From positions 744,001-808,000 of the forward strand of contig NZ_JABBJE010000001.1 in NCBI RefSeq assembly GCF_014218725.1: DNA of 64,000 nt. Reading direction: 5' to 3'. This stretch comes from Brevundimonas huaxiensis (GTDB lineage Bacteria > Pseudomonadota > Alphaproteobacteria > Caulobacterales > Caulobacteraceae). Position numbers and translations under genes: made by a program. The notes under the pieces were generated by a model. That model did not search any database. It had not been told where the DNA came from and saw nothing but the letters and a program-made list of their open reading frames with translations. The first letter of the stretch is position 1, and each line of letters begins with the position of its first letter. Positions 1 through 10,142 of the stretch are shown one piece after another.

Positions 1-546
1 GACCTCGACGCTTTCGCTCAGAGCGTTGACGACCGAGACGCCAACGCCGTGCAAACCGCCAGAAGTTTCATAGGCTTTGCCGGAAAACTTGCCGCCGGAG
101 TGCAGGACCGTCATGACGACTTCCAGCGCCGACTTGCCGGGATGCTTCGGATGCGGGTCGACCGGAATGCCGCGACCGTCATCACGCACCGAAAGATATC
201 CCTCGGCGTCCAGATCGACGGTGATCAGCTTGGCATGTTTCGCCACCGCTTCGTCCATGGCGTTGTCCAGGACTTCGGCGAAAAGGTGGTGCAGGGCGCG
301 CTCGTCGGTGCCGCCGATATACATGCCGGGGCGTTTGCGAACGGGTTCCAGCCCTTCCAGCACCTCGATGGAGGAGGCGGAATAGCCGGTGGCGGCCGCC
401 GTCGTGGCCGTAGCTTGAACGGGAGGCGGCGCGGGCGTTGAGACAACAGCGGGCGCAGCTGCAGGCGGGGTCGCCACAACTGGCTTGGGCGGCTCGGGTT
501 TGCGAGCTTCGGGTTCGTCGTCAAAAGCGAAGAGGTCGGCGGCCAT
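1..546 (-). CDS. parE: DNA topoisomerase IV subunit B, N-terminal part (runs off the left edge)
   Basis: ATPase subunit of topoisomerase IV, which decatenates daughter chromosomes. The frame is open for 182 codons from ATG 546 to base 1. After about 55 Ala/Pro-rich residues the GHKL ATPase domain starts: [20 protein letters not shown] (Mg-ATP asparagine), DDGRGIPVD and [15 protein letters not shown]. The low-complexity N-terminal extension and the ParE-like spacing favour ParE over GyrB, although GyrB cannot be fully excluded from this part alone. The start lies inside the 3' end of the O-antigen ligase gene (26 bp overlap), which suggests translational coupling. The C-terminal transducer and TOPRIM domains are outside the window. 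Confidence 0.92.
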   Translation of the reverse strand, partial: MAADLFAFDDEPEARKPEPPKPVVATPPAAAPAVVSTPAPPPVQATATTAAATGYSASSIEVLEGLEPVRKRPGMYIGGTDERALHHLFAEVLDNAMDEAVAKHAKLITVDLDAEGYLSVRDDGRGIPVDPHPKHPGKSALEVVMTVLHSGGKFSGKAYETSGGLHGVGVSVVNALSESVEV

Positions 547-1867
547 TCACGTAGTCTGAGGCGATTCGGGACCGGGTCTGGTAGGCCCGTGACGCCTGTC
601 GAGCAAGCGGCGCACGAACCGGGGCCGGATCAAAGGTCACGGCGCGGGCCATAATCGCGAGCATCAGGATCCACGGCAGATTAGCGTGGGTCAGCAGGAC
701 GCTCTCCGAAAGGCTTAGGGCCGTGAAGACCGCCAGATAGGCGACGCTCCAGTAGCCTTCGCGCGCACCGAGCCCGTTCGTGCGCGCGACGACGAAGATC
801 GCAGAGATCGCCATAACGGCGCCCACAGCCACCGCACCGGGCCAGCCCAGCTGCACGAGCAGATCGATCCAGCCGTTGTGAGCGGAAGGCACGGGCCACT
901 GGGTCTCGATGCGGATTTCGCGCGCCGGGATCGAGTCCACGCCCCAGAAGGCGCTGAAGCCGTATCCGGTCCAAGGGCGCTCTGCGACCTTCCGCATCAA
1001 GGCTTCCCAGATCAGCGTGCGGCCTGTCAGCGACGGGTCCTTGCCCAATGCCTCCAGGATCGCGGCGGAATCGGAGTTCCACAGCCAGGTCGCGCCGGCC
1101 GCAATGATGACGGCAAGCCAGATGCCGATGACGGTGATCACCGCGCCGCCTTGTTTCAACGTCCACCACCCCCCGATCATGCCCAGGCCCAGGCCCCAGC
1201 ACAGAAGCGATGTCTTGGATTGGGTGGCGAGCACCAGGAGCGTGGTCAGGCCTAATGTCAGCAGGCAGATCCAGATCCGGTGGCTGCGTCCGGCGATATG
1301 ATCGGCCGCCAGGGTCGCTGCGGCGGAAACGGCGCCCACCACCATGACCAGCCCCATCTGGTTCTTCTCATACCAGAGGCCGCGCCACAGGCCGGCGTTG
1401 TCGAACTGGTGCACCCCGACCTTGGGATAGCCGAAAACCATGATCAGGCTGCCGACCGCCATCACCAAACAGGTGTACATCAGGACTCGCGGCAGGGCGT
1501 CGTCACGGAAGCGGGCGCCCAGATAGATGGCGAAGGCGCTGTTGATTGCCATGGCGATGACGCGGCGCTCCGTGACCTCGGGGTCGATGGACCAGTATTT
1601 CGAGACGAAACACATTATGACGAGGGCGAACATCATCAGCCATGCCGGCCAGGCGCGGATGACCTTGTCGAAGCGAAAGACGATCAGGCCGGCGATGACG
1701 GCGTAGACCGGCAGCCAGATGAACCGCAGGATCGGCGTCTCGACCTGGGTCGGCGCGATGACGGGCGCGATCAGGGCGCCAGTCAGCATAAAGGCGACGA
1801 AGCCAGCCGCCCACTGTTCCCACAGCGGCGGCGAATCATCTGGGGTCTGAACGGGCGGTTCGCGCAC
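521..1867 (-). CDS. O-antigen ligase family membrane protein
   Basis: Polytopic membrane protein of 448 residues with about ten to twelve hydrophobic segments and a large loop between the later helices, the layout of the Wzy_C/O-antigen ligase (WaaL/ExoQ-like) family. The stretch with [23 protein letters not shown], given here in short form (GRTLIWEAL, then [11 protein letters not shown]), is the family signature region before the periplasmic loop, followed by [16 protein letters not shown]. Members join or polymerise undecaprenyl-linked glycans at the periplasmic face. Whether this one is a true WaaL ligase or an exopolysaccharide polymerase cannot be told from sequence. It lies 23 bp after metC and overlaps parE, so the three genes may be co-transcribed. 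Confidence 0.82.
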   Translation of the reverse strand: MREPPVQTPDDSPPLWEQWAAGFVAFMLTGALIAPVIAPTQVETPILRFIWLPVYAVIAGLIVFRFDKVIRAWPAWLMMFALVIMCFVSKYWSIDPEVTERRVIAMAINSAFAIYLGARFRDDALPRVLMYTCLVMAVGSLIMVFGYPKVGVHQFDNAGLWRGLWYEKNQMGLVMVVGAVSAAATLAADHIAGRSHRIWICLLTLGLTTLLVLATQSKTSLLCWGLGLGMIGGWWTLKQGGAVITVIGIWLAVIIAAGATWLWNSDSAAILEALGKDPSLTGRTLIWEALMRKVAERPWTGYGFSAFWGVDSIPAREIRIETQWPVPSAHNGWIDLLVQLGWPGAVAVGAVMAISAIFVVARTNGLGAREGYWSVAYLAVFTALSLSESVLLTHANLPWILMLAIMARAVTFDPAPVRAPLARQASRAYQTRSRIASDYVNGRRPLRF

Positions 1868-1890
1868 GGGCGCACAGTCCTTTGCGGCGC

Positions 1891-3069
1891 TTAAGGAACC
1901 GTGAGTGCGGCGGTGAAGGCGGCGAGGCCCTGCTCCAGATCGGCGATGAGGTCCGCAGGATCTTCAAGACCGACATGCAGTCGGATCAGTTCGCCCTCAA
2001 GCACGGGCGGATCGTTGCGGTAGGCCATCTGATGGGTTTCGTGAGTGATCAGGCTCTCGAACCCGCCCCAGGAATAGCCAAGGCCGAACAGGGTCAGGGC
2101 GTTCAGCAACGCCTCGCCCGCCGCCCTGTCGCCGCCCTTCATGACCACACCCATCAAGGACGCGGCGCCGGTGAAATCTCGCCGCCACAGATCATGGCCG
2201 ATCGAGCCGGGCAGGGGCGGGTAGAGGACGCGTGACACTTCGGGCCGGGCTTGCAGCCATTCCGCCAAGATCAAGCCTGATCGTGCCTGTTCGGCATAGC
2301 GCAGCGGCAAGGTCCGCAGGCCGCGCAGCGCCAGCCAGGCGTCGTCGGGGGACACATGCCAGCCGAGATCCTCGATCGTGTCGCCGATGGCGCGCAGGCA
2401 GGCGGGGTTGTTTGAAGCGATACCGCCCATCAGCACATCCGAATGGCCGCCGACATATTTGGTCACGGCCTGAACACTGACGTCCACGCCATGGGCCAGC
2501 GGACGATAGGCCAGACCGGCGGCCCAGGTATTGTCGACCACCGTCAGGACGCCTCGTGCACGGCAGGCCTGGGCCACGGCGGCGACATCGACCATCTCGA
2601 ATGTGAGAGAGGCCGGCGACTCCATCAGCACCAGCCGCGTGCGTTCGCCAATAGCGGCCAGAACAGTCTGCGCATCTGCGTCTGCGGGCAAAAAGCGGGT
2701 CGTGATGCCGCGGGTCGATTGATACCGGCTAAGGAACCGGCGCGTCGGACCATAGACGGCGTCTGTCGTGATCACCTCGTCGCCCGGTCTCAAAAGCGCC
2801 AACAGCGGAACCGTGACGGCCGCAAGGCCCGAGGGAACCAGAAAGGCGTCCTTTGCCCCCTCAAGGTCGGCCAGGGCGCGGCGAAGATCGCGGGCGGCGC
2901 TGCCGCCGCTGAGACCATAGGTCGGGCCGTCGGTCTCGTCGCGCATGACGGCCGCGCTGTCGCTCAACATCGTCGAGGCGCGTTCGATCGGCGGATTGAC
3001 GCCGCGCCGGCCCTGGCCGCGTCGCGTGGCGGCGGCGATCAGGCGGGTGCGGTCCGAAAGCGGCGACAT
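1891..3069 (-). CDS. metC: Cystathionine beta-lyase (PLP-dependent)
   Basis: Cys/Met metabolism PLP enzyme of 392 residues. It cleaves cystathionine to homocysteine, pyruvate and ammonia in methionine synthesis. Visible features are the N-terminal GVNPPIERASTML motif, DGPTYGLSGG (cofactor phosphate region of the neighbouring subunit), VVDNTWAAGL (aspartate contacting the pyridine nitrogen) and the Schiff-base lysine in VQAVTKYVGGHSDVLMGG. The length and the ISR/GYSWGGFESL end are typical of MetC rather than of cystathionine gamma-synthase, although substrate preference within this family is hard to read. It is divergent from the amino-acid-binding lipoprotein gene at 3150 and precedes the O-antigen ligase gene on the same strand. 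Confidence 0.9.
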   Translation of the reverse strand: MSPLSDRTRLIAAATRRGQGRRGVNPPIERASTMLSDSAAVMRDETDGPTYGLSGGSAARDLRRALADLEGAKDAFLVPSGLAAVTVPLLALLRPGDEVITTDAVYGPTRRFLSRYQSTRGITTRFLPADADAQTVLAAIGERTRLVLMESPASLTFEMVDVAAVAQACRARGVLTVVDNTWAAGLAYRPLAHGVDVSVQAVTKYVGGHSDVLMGGIASNNPACLRAIGDTIEDLGWHVSPDDAWLALRGLRTLPLRYAEQARSGLILAEWLQARPEVSRVLYPPLPGSIGHDLWRRDFTGAASLMGVVMKGGDRAAGEALLNALTLFGLGYSWGGFESLITHETHQMAYRNDPPVLEGELIRLHVGLEDPADLIADLEQGLAAFTAALTVP

Positions 3070-3149
3070 AGCCTCTCCGATGGGTTGCGGATCGGCCCCT
3101 AAAGGCCTCTAAAGCCAGCGGGGCGCAAGCGGCGAGGAATAGGAACGCG

Positions 3150-4241
3150 ATGCGGTGCTGGACGATCGGAGCGATGGCCGTTGTGCTGATGACGACGGCT
3201 TGCGGGCGCAAGGACGCCAGCCCGGCGCCGGAAGCCAGCCCTGCCGCGCCCGCGCAAGCGTCATCGACGGCGGTTGCGAAAAGCCCGACGCTGGCCGCCA
3301 TCAAACGCCGGGGTCGCCTGAATTGCGGCGTGCATCAGGGATTGGTCGGCTTCGCCTATACCGACAATCGCGGCCAGTGGCGCGGCTTCGACGTGGACTT
3401 CTGTCGCGCGACGGCGGCGGCGGTGCTGGGCGATGCCGATGCGGTGCGGTTCGTGCCTCTGTCGGCGTCGGATCGCTTCACGGCGCTCAACGACGGCCGG
3501 ATCGACGTGCTTTGGCGCAACTCGTCCTGGACCATGAGCCGCGACGCGGGTGAAGGCTTCGTGTTCGCCGGCATCAACTATTACGACGGCCAGGGCTTTC
3601 TGGTCCGGCGTTCGCTGAACCTGAACAGCGCCACCGAACTGACAGGCGCGCGGGTGTGCGTTCAGTCGGGTTCGACGTCCCAGGCCAACGCCGCCGACTA
3701 TTTCCGGTCTCGCGGCATCGAATATCGGCCGGTCGTATTCGAGACGGAGGAAGCGGCGCGCGACGCCTATGGTCGCGAGGACTGCGATGCCTTCAGCGCC
3801 GACATCTCCGCCCTGGCCGCCGCGCGGACCGTGCTGACCAACCCCAACGAACATGTGATCCTGTCCGATGTCGCGTCCAAGGAGCCGCTGGGGCCGGTGG
3901 TCAAGTCGGGCGACGAGCGCTGGGCCTCGACCGTCCGTTGGACCCTGAACGCCCTGATGCTGGCCGAAGAGCTCGGCGTCACCAAGGCCAATGCCGACGA
4001 TCAGTTTAAGACCGCGACCGACCCGCGTGTCCGGCGTTTATTGGGCGCCGAGGGCGAGTTCGGTCCCATGCTGGGGCTGTCCGACGATTGGGCCAAGGAC
4101 GCGATCGAAGCCGTCGGGAACTATGGCGAGATTTTCGAGCGAAATCTGGGATCGCAATCGGCGCTCGACCTGGCGCGCGGTTTGAACGCACAATGGAACG
4201 CGCGCCCGGCCGGCTTGATCTATGGCCTGCCGATCCGATAA
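3150..4241 (+). CDS. Amino acid ABC transporter substrate-binding lipoprotein (AapJ-like)
   Basis: Family 3 solute-binding protein of 363 residues. The signal peptide ends in a lipobox with Cys18 (VLMTTAC), followed by an Ala/Pro-rich linker, so a membrane-anchored periplasmic protein is expected. The mature part begins LAAIKRRGRLNCGVHQGLVGF and continues with WRGFDVDFCRATAAAVLGD, RFTALNDGRIDVLWRNSSWT and YYDGQGFLV, the pattern of general L-amino-acid binding proteins such as AapJ/BztA. No permease or ATPase gene adjoins it. The next gene downstream is a secondary symporter, so this component is an orphan here. It either serves a transporter encoded elsewhere or has a sensing role. The ligand cannot be read from sequence. 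Confidence 0.87.
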   Translation: MRCWTIGAMAVVLMTTACGRKDASPAPEASPAAPAQASSTAVAKSPTLAAIKRRGRLNCGVHQGLVGFAYTDNRGQWRGFDVDFCRATAAAVLGDADAVRFVPLSASDRFTALNDGRIDVLWRNSSWTMSRDAGEGFVFAGINYYDGQGFLVRRSLNLNSATELTGARVCVQSGSTSQANAADYFRSRGIEYRPVVFETEEAARDAYGREDCDAFSADISALAAARTVLTNPNEHVILSDVASKEPLGPVVKSGDERWASTVRWTLNALMLAEELGVTKANADDQFKTATDPRVRRLLGAEGEFGPMLGLSDDWAKDAIEAVGNYGEIFERNLGSQSALDLARGLNAQWNARPAGLIYGLPIR

Positions 4242-4274
4242 GCGCCGACGCTTGCATCGCTTCCTGGGGGACAG

Positions 4275-5600
4275 ATGACCGAGACGAAACGCGGCGGCCT
4301 TGCGCTGCACTGGCTGATGTTGATCGGTTTCGCGGTCGGCCTGATCGGGGGATTGCTGGTCAATCTGGCGGTGGGGGCCGATGCAGCCTGGGTGGTCTGG
4401 CTGACGGACAACGTGACCGGGCCGATCGGTCAGATCTTCCTGCGCCTGCTGTTCATGATGGTGATCCCGCTGCTGTTCTCGGCCCTGGTTGTCGGGGTGG
4501 CGGAGATGGGCGATCTCAGCTCGCTGGGGCGAGCAGGGATCAAGACGCTGCTTCTGACGGTTGTGGTGTCCAGCATTGCGGTGGTCATCGGTTTGGTGAT
4601 GGTCAACGTCTTCCAGCCCGGGCGAGGTGTCGATCCGGCGGTGGCTCAGCAGCTGTTGGAGCAGGGCAAGGACGGCGCCGCCAGCATCGTTCAGACAGGC
4701 CGCGACAGCTCGATCCAGTTGGGCGATTTCTTCCTGGATCTGGTGCCGTCGAACGCGGTTACCGCAGCGGCGGAGAACGCGATCCTTCCGCTGATGATTT
4801 TCGCCCTGTTCTTCGGCATCGGTCTGGTCATGGCCAAAAGCCCGGCGACGGACCGTCTGCAGGAAGTGATCCAGGGGATCTTCGAGGTCTCGATGACCCT
4901 GATCAACCTGTTCATCAGACTGGCGCCGCTGGCCATCGCCTGTCTGATGTTCAACCTGGCGGCGCTGTTCGGTTGGGACCTGTTGGTGCGCCTGGCGGCC
5001 TTCGTCGGCGTCGCGGTCGGCGCGATGGCGATCCATATGTTCGTGGTCTATCCGCTCGTAATCTGGCTGGCGGCCGGCCGCTCGCCCATCGCCTTCTTCA
5101 AGGGTGTGCGCGAGCCGATGGTGGTGGCCTTCTCGACCGCCTCGTCCAACGCGTCTCTGCCGGTGTCGCTCAAAGCGGCTGAGGAGCAGTTGCACCTGCC
5201 GCGCAAGATCGCGCGTTTCGTCCTGACGGTCGGCGCCACCGCCAACCAGAACGGCACGGCCCTGTTCGAGGGCGTGACAGTGCTGTTCCTGGCCCAGTTC
5301 TTCGGCATCGACCTGACGATCACGCAGCAGGTCGTGGTCATGCTGGTCTGCATTTTGGGCGGAATTGGCACGGCGGGCGTGCCGGCCGGTTCGCTGCCGG
5401 TCGTGGCGATGATCCTGGTGATGGTGAAGGTGCCGCCCGAAGGCATCGGCCTGATCCTTGGCGTCGATCGCTTCCTGGACATGTGCCGCACGACTTTGAA
5501 CGTTACGGGCGACTTGGTTTTGGCCACCGTCGTTTCGCGTGGCGAGGAAGACGAACCGGCCGACGCCGACGACGTCTTCCCCGCGGCGCCGCCGGCCTGA
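4275..5600 (+). CDS. Dicarboxylate/amino acid:cation symporter (DAACS, SDF family)
   Basis: Inner-membrane secondary transporter of 441 residues that takes up glutamate, aspartate or C4-dicarboxylates with protons or sodium. Motifs are the serine-rich hairpin ([18 protein letters not shown]), the TM7 site as [13 protein letters not shown] in place of the usual NMDGT-type sequence, the HP2 region [19 protein letters not shown], and [16 protein letters not shown] in TM8, where the Asp and Arg contact the substrate amino and side-chain carboxyl groups in characterised homologues. It follows the binding lipoprotein by 33 bp, so the pair probably forms one transcription unit. The Arg in DMCRTT fits acidic substrates. 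The exact substrate is undetermined. Confidence 0.92.
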   Translation: MTETKRGGLALHWLMLIGFAVGLIGGLLVNLAVGADAAWVVWLTDNVTGPIGQIFLRLLFMMVIPLLFSALVVGVAEMGDLSSLGRAGIKTLLLTVVVSSIAVVIGLVMVNVFQPGRGVDPAVAQQLLEQGKDGAASIVQTGRDSSIQLGDFFLDLVPSNAVTAAAENAILPLMIFALFFGIGLVMAKSPATDRLQEVIQGIFEVSMTLINLFIRLAPLAIACLMFNLAALFGWDLLVRLAAFVGVAVGAMAIHMFVVYPLVIWLAAGRSPIAFFKGVREPMVVAFSTASSNASLPVSLKAAEEQLHLPRKIARFVLTVGATANQNGTALFEGVTVLFLAQFFGIDLTITQQVVVMLVCILGGIGTAGVPAGSLPVVAMILVMVKVPPEGIGLILGVDRFLDMCRTTLNVTGDLVLATVVSRGEEDEPADADDVFPAAPPA

Positions 5601-5602
5601 TC

Positions 5603-6427
5603 TTAGCCGGTTTCGACGGGGGTGTCCGTTCGGGCGCCCCATTCGGCCCAGGAACCGTCATAAAGCCGTGACGAACGGCCGAGTTCGGCCAGGCCTAGCG
5701 TCAGTATGGCGGCGGTCACTCCGGATCCGCAGGTGGTGATGACAGGTCGGTTGATATCCACGCCGGCGTCTGCAAAGGCCTCCTCCAAGGCCGCGCCACG
5801 CTTCATCGTGCCGTCGTCGTTTAGCAATCGGCCATAAGGGAGGTTGCACGCGCCGGGCATATGGCCGCTGCGAACACCGGGGCGAGGTTCGGGCGCTGCG
5901 CCGTCGAATCGGGGTGCGCCGCGCGCGTCGACGACCTGAGCATCCTGGGCCAAGGCCGCGCGCACATCATCCAACGAGGCGACGGCATCGGTCGCCATCT
6001 CGGCATGGAAGTCCGTCGCATCCGCTACCGAATGCCCGTGGACGGTCGGCAGGCCGTCGTCACGCCAGCGCGGCAGGCCGCCGTCGAGCACCTGAACCCT
6101 CTTCGCGCCCATCGTCTTCAGCATCCACCAGACGCGCGCCGCCGAGAACAATCCGGTGGTATCATAGACGACGATCTGGTCGTCGACGGAGAGGCCCAGC
6201 GCCCCGACCGAAGCCCCGAAGGCCTCTGGCGTCGGCATCATGTGGGGCAGGGGGCTGTCTCGAGCCGATATGGCGTCCAGATCGAAAAATACGGCGCCAA
6301 GGATATGGGTCTGTTCAAAATCGGCGCGCGCGTCGCGGCCGTCCAGGTGCCAGCTGCCATCGACGATCCGCAAGTCCGGCGCGCCCAATCTCGCGGCGAG
6401 GTCTGTCGTCGAAATCAGCGGGCTCAT
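5603..6427 (-). CDS. sseA: 3-mercaptopyruvate sulfurtransferase (tandem rhodanese)
   Basis: Two rhodanese domains in 274 residues. The N-terminal structural domain carries [22 protein letters not shown] and LDGGLPRW. The catalytic C-terminal domain has [12 protein letters not shown] and the active-site loop CGSGVTA ([17 protein letters not shown]). A CG[S/T]GVT loop is the signature of mercaptopyruvate rather than thiosulfate sulfurtransferases. The enzyme moves sulfane sulfur from 3-mercaptopyruvate to thiols or cyanide in the cytoplasm. Its ATG overlaps the cfa stop by 4 bp, making it the last gene of a phr-cfa-sseA run on this strand. Confidence 0.88.
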   Translation of the reverse strand: MSPLISTTDLAARLGAPDLRIVDGSWHLDGRDARADFEQTHILGAVFFDLDAISARDSPLPHMMPTPEAFGASVGALGLSVDDQIVVYDTTGLFSAARVWWMLKTMGAKRVQVLDGGLPRWRDDGLPTVHGHSVADATDFHAEMATDAVASLDDVRAALAQDAQVVDARGAPRFDGAAPEPRPGVRSGHMPGACNLPYGRLLNDDGTMKRGAALEEAFADAGVDINRPVITTCGSGVTAAILTLGLAELGRSSRLYDGSWAEWGARTDTPVETG

Positions 6428-7644
6428 GGGCGAGACAGGCTCAGTTGGATCACGTCAGTGCGGCGAGAGCGGAAACCGGCTTCGCAATAGGCCAGATAGA
6501 AGCGCCAGAGCCGCCGGAATCGTTCGTCAAAGCCGGAAAGCTTGCTGATCTCGTTCCAGGACGCCTGGAAACGCTCATCCCAAAGCTTAAGCGTCGCAGC
6601 GTAGTCGAGGCCGAACCGTTCTACCGACTGCCAGGACAGTCCGGCTTTCGACACGACCGGCGCCAGCCGGTCTTCGGAGGGGAGCATGCCGCCGGGGAAG
6701 ACGTACTTCTGGATGAAATCCGTCCGGGCATTGTATTCATCGAAAAGGTCGTCCTTGATCGTGATGATCTGCAACCCGGCCTTACCGCCAGGTTTAAGGA
6801 CGTCGTGGACCTTGCCGAAGTAAGCGGGCCAATACTCCATGCCCACAGCCTCGAACATCTCGATGGACGCCACCCGATCAAATCGACCCTGCACATCGCG
6901 GTAGTCGATCAGCTGAATATCGGCGCGGTCGCTCACACCCGCGTTGAACATGCGCTGGCGAGCGAAATCATGCTGCTCTTTGGAGATCGTGATCCCGGTG
7001 ATCTTGGCGCCGATCTCGCGCGCTGCGAACTCGGCGAAGCCGCCCCAGCCGCAGCCGATTTCCAGCACTGACATTCCTGCCCGAAGATCCATCATTCGGG
7101 CCAAGGCGGCGTATTTCTCACGTTGCGCCGTCTCCAGAGCCTCACCATCACGGCTGAAGCGGGCCGATGAATAGGTCATCGTCCCGTCCAGCCACTGGGA
7201 ATAGAAGGCATTGCCCAGATCGTAGTGGGCGTGGATGTTCTTCTTCGAGCCGGTCTTGCTGTTACGATTGGTGCGGTGGCTCAGCCAGTTGACCACCCAC
7301 ATGATCAGATTGCCGTCGAACAGGCGCCGGATGTGATCGTAGTTGTCCACTAGGGTTTCAAGCAGGGCGGCCAAGTTCGGACTGTCCCACTCGCCTGCGA
7401 TATAGCCTTCGGCGAAGCCGATATCGCCGGCCGCCAGCACGCGGCGTGCGAACTGGTAGTCGCGCACGGTCATCATGCCGCTGGGGCCCGGCTGCTTGCC
7501 TTGAAGCACATGGGTCTCGCCATTGGGCAGTTGCACCGTCAAGCGGCCGAAGGTCCAGTTGGCGGCCAGAAGCCGCAGCAACATGGCGAACACGCGCGGT
7601 GTTCGGCTGGCGACGGCTTCGATATCGGCGTGTGCGACGCTCAT
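6424..7644 (-). CDS. cfa: Cyclopropane-fatty-acyl-phospholipid synthase
   Basis: SAM-dependent methyltransferase that turns cis-unsaturated acyl chains of membrane phospholipids into cyclopropanes. The SAM motif I is VLEIGCGWGGFAEFAA, preceded by ARFSRDGEALETAQREKYA. Further family blocks are NIHAHYDLGNAFY, EHDFARQRM, RFDRVASIEMFEAVGMEYWPAYF and FIQKYVFPGGMLPSED. ATG 7644 gives 406 residues. A TTG at 7680 overlapping the photolyase stop would add 12 residues and cannot be excluded. The gene sits between phr and sseA with short overlaps. In Rhodobacter sphaeroides cfaA and phrA belong to the RpoE-ChrR singlet-oxygen regulon, which makes the phr-cfa pairing meaningful here. Confidence 0.9.
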   Translation of the reverse strand: MSVAHADIEAVASRTPRVFAMLLRLLAANWTFGRLTVQLPNGETHVLQGKQPGPSGMMTVRDYQFARRVLAAGDIGFAEGYIAGEWDSPNLAALLETLVDNYDHIRRLFDGNLIMWVVNWLSHRTNRNSKTGSKKNIHAHYDLGNAFYSQWLDGTMTYSSARFSRDGEALETAQREKYAALARMMDLRAGMSVLEIGCGWGGFAEFAAREIGAKITGITISKEQHDFARQRMFNAGVSDRADIQLIDYRDVQGRFDRVASIEMFEAVGMEYWPAYFGKVHDVLKPGGKAGLQIITIKDDLFDEYNARTDFIQKYVFPGGMLPSEDRLAPVVSKAGLSWQSVERFGLDYAATLKLWDERFQASWNEISKLSGFDERFRRLWRFYLAYCEAGFRSRRTDVIQLSLSRP

Positions 7645-7676
7645 CTTTTGACTTTCAACGCGGAATACAAAGGGGG

Positions 7677-9134
7677 TCAATCACGGTCGCTGTGGTCGTC
7701 GCCGCGACCGGAAACCGTCTTCAGGGCAGCGAGCGCCCGATGGCGCGCCTTCTCGTGTTCGACGATCGGCTCGGGGTAATCGCGCCCTAGAACGATTCCG
7801 GCGTCACGCAGCACTTCGGTGGGTGCGGTCCAGGGCGACTGCAGCCAGCGGTCGGGCAGGCGGCGAAGTTCCGGCACCCACCGATGGACATAGCCGCCGT
7901 CGGGATCGAACTTTTCACCCTGCGTGATGGGATTGAAAATGCGGAAGAAGGGGGAGGCGTCTGCGCCCGAGCCTGCGACCCACTGCCAGTTCTGCACATT
8001 GCTGGCGCGGTCGGCATCCACAAGCGTGTCCCAGAACCAGGCTTCGCCTTCGCGCCAGTCGATCAGCAGATGTTTGATCAGGAAGGAGGCGACGACCATC
8101 CGAACCCGATTATGCATCCACCCTGTCGTCCAGAGCTGGCGCATGCCGGCGTCCACCAACGGGTATCCGGTCCGCCCCTGTCTCCATGCCTTGAGGCTCG
8201 TGTCGTCTTTACGCCAGGGCATGGCGTCATACTCGGGACGGAACGCGCGCTCGGTGATGTAAGGGAAATGATGCAGCAGGTGCGCCGAGAACTCGCGCCA
8301 GCCGATCTCAGCAATGAATTTGTCGGCTTCCGCCGATGATACTCTGCCGTCTTTCGCCGCCTGTCGGGCGCGGTCGATCGCCCGCCAGGGGCTGATTTCG
8401 CCCCAGTGAAGATGCGGCGACAGGCGGCTGTTGGCGCCCTGCCGGTCGGGAAAGTCGCGATCCTTCGCATAGGTCTTCAGGCCGGATGGTATGAACCTGG
8501 ACAAGGCCTGCGAGGCCCCGTCTTCCCCTGGCGTCCAGTCGAATCCTTTGGACCAGTCCGGACGATGGGGGTGCAGCTTCCAACTGTCGAGGTCGTCGGA
8601 TTGAACCGTTCTGGGCGTCTGTATCTGGCGCGGTCCCGTTGTGTGAGCCGGCGCCTCCGCCGTGGCCAAGAGGGCTCTCAAGAACGGGGTGAAGACCTTG
8701 TACGGCTGACCCGAACCGTTCAGCACCTCGCCGGGGCGGCAGAGCAGGGCGCCGTTGAAGCCTCGGCATTCGATACCGTCCGCCTTGAGCGCGTGGGCGA
8801 TTTCGGCGTCATGCTCAAACGCCTCGGGTTCGAACAGGCGGTTCATGAAGACGGTGTCGGCACCGGTTTCGCTGATCAGCGCCTGAAGCTGGTTCAGCGC
8901 ATTGCCCTTGCGCAGAATCAGGCGCGAACCGCGATCTTGAAGCGCCGCATCCAGCGCCCTCAACGACTTGTCGAGCCACCAGCGCGACGCGGCGCCCATC
9001 GGCCGTTCGAAATGCTCGTCCAGAATATAGACAGGCAAGATGGGTCGCCCTGTCTCCGTCGCGTGGGTCAGGGCAGGATTGTCATGCAGTCGCAGATCGC
9101 GGCGAAACCACAGGATGACAGGTTTGGTGGCCAC
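7677..9134 (-). CDS. phr: Deoxyribodipyrimidine photolyase (class I cryptochrome/photolyase family)
   Basis: Light-driven repair enzyme for UV-induced cyclobutane pyrimidine dimers. The product is 485 residues from GTG 9134. The N-terminal Rossmann domain for the antenna cofactor starts VILWFRRDLRLHDNPAL. FAD-binding parts include GANSRLSPHLHWGEISP, GRTGYPLVDAGMRQLWTTGW, NRVRMVVASFL, and DADRASNVQNWQWVAGSG followed by FFRIFNP. The open frame continues upstream to 9983, but that extension is antisense to kdsA and lies before the natural N-terminus, so I chose the GTG. It heads the phr-cfa-sseA run and is divergent from kdsA. Confidence 0.92.
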   Translation of the reverse strand: MATKPVILWFRRDLRLHDNPALTHATETGRPILPVYILDEHFERPMGAASRWWLDKSLRALDAALQDRGSRLILRKGNALNQLQALISETGADTVFMNRLFEPEAFEHDAEIAHALKADGIECRGFNGALLCRPGEVLNGSGQPYKVFTPFLRALLATAEAPAHTTGPRQIQTPRTVQSDDLDSWKLHPHRPDWSKGFDWTPGEDGASQALSRFIPSGLKTYAKDRDFPDRQGANSRLSPHLHWGEISPWRAIDRARQAAKDGRVSSAEADKFIAEIGWREFSAHLLHHFPYITERAFRPEYDAMPWRKDDTSLKAWRQGRTGYPLVDAGMRQLWTTGWMHNRVRMVVASFLIKHLLIDWREGEAWFWDTLVDADRASNVQNWQWVAGSGADASPFFRIFNPITQGEKFDPDGGYVHRWVPELRRLPDRWLQSPWTAPTEVLRDAGIVLGRDYPEPIVEHEKARHRALAALKTVSGRGDDHSDRD

Positions 9135-9245
9135 GCGGGCGAACTCCGTGATAACTTGCGCGCATCCCTTCAGAGCGCCACCTGATGGCCCAATAGTTGC
9201 GGCAAAAGCCGCCTCCACAACACCGAACGTCGAAAGAGCCGCCTC

Positions 9246-10124
9246 GTGAGCCGACCCAACGCTGTCATTACGTTGTCCGAAGGTCTTCGGACGCCTGTCG
9301 TCATCGGCGGCGGCGCAAGAATCGCTTTCATCGCCGGTCCTTGCCAGATGGAGAGCCGCCAGCATGCGCTGGAGACGGCCCATGCGCTGAAGGAAATCGG
9401 TGAACGTCTGAACGTCGGCATCATCTACAAGACCAGTTTTGACAAGGCGAACCGGACCAGCGCCAGCGCCGCGCGTGGCATCGGTCTGAAAGACGCCATG
9501 CCGATCTTCGCCGAGATTCGCGATGTTACAGGCCTGCCGACCCTGACCGATGTTCACTCCGAGGTTCAGTGCGGTCCGGTCGGCGAGGTCGTCGACGTGC
9601 TGCAGATTCCGGCCTTCCTCAGCCGTCAGACCGACCTGCTGCTGGCGGCCGCCGCCACCGGCAAGGCGATCAACATCAAGAAGGGTCAGTTCCTGGCCCC
9701 CTGGGACATGAAGAACGTCATCGCCAAGGTGGTCGGCGCCGGCAATCCCAACGTCATGGCCTGCGAACGCGGCGCCAGCTTCGGCTACAACACTCTGGTC
9801 AGCGACATGCGGGCACTTCCGGTGCTGCGCGAGATCGGCTGCCCCGTCGTGTTTGATGCGACCCACAGCGTTCAGCAGCCGGGCGGGCAGGGCGCATCGT
9901 CGGGTGGTCAGCGCGAGTTCGTGCCGGTGCTGGGGCGCGCTGCCGTGGCCGTCGGCGTCGATGCGGTCTTCATGGAAACCCATCAGGACCCGGATAATGC
10001 GCCGTCGGACGGTCCGAACATGGTGCCGCTAAGCCAGTTCGAAGCTCTGGCCGCCGAACTGATCGCTTTCGACGACCTGGCCATCAAGATCGGGGCCAAG
10101 GCGCCGGTGGCGCAGGCCGCCTGA
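9246..10124 (+). CDS. kdsA: 3-deoxy-8-phosphooctulonate (KDO-8-P) synthase
   Basis: Condenses arabinose 5-phosphate and phosphoenolpyruvate to KDO-8-phosphate, the precursor of the KDO sugar of the lipopolysaccharide inner core. It has 292 residues from a GTG start. Motifs are [14 protein letters not shown] (PEP site), [67 protein letters not shown] and [15 protein letters not shown] Cys is present in the metal-site position of AGPCQ, as in metal-dependent KdsA enzymes. Only 18 bp separate it from hldE, so kdsA-hldE-hldD form one LPS core operon. Confidence 0.95.
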   Translation: MSRPNAVITLSEGLRTPVVIGGGARIAFIAGPCQMESRQHALETAHALKEIGERLNVGIIYKTSFDKANRTSASAARGIGLKDAMPIFAEIRDVTGLPTLTDVHSEVQCGPVGEVVDVLQIPAFLSRQTDLLLAAAATGKAINIKKGQFLAPWDMKNVIAKVVGAGNPNVMACERGASFGYNTLVSDMRALPVLREIGCPVVFDATHSVQQPGGQGASSGGQREFVPVLGRAAVAVGVDAVFMETHQDPDNAPSDGPNMVPLSQFEALAAELIAFDDLAIKIGAKAPVAQAA

Positions 10125-10142
10125 ATCCTCTAGGTCGGACCC

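Noticed and set aside
4038..5642. Long minus-strand frame opposite the binding-protein and symporter genes
   Set aside because: A His/Arg/Gln/Asp-rich frame typical of antisense reading of high-GC genes. The plus-strand genes have clear families.
9135..9983. Upstream extension of the photolyase frame
   Set aside because: It is antisense to kdsA, and the photolyase N-terminus starts naturally at GTG 9134.
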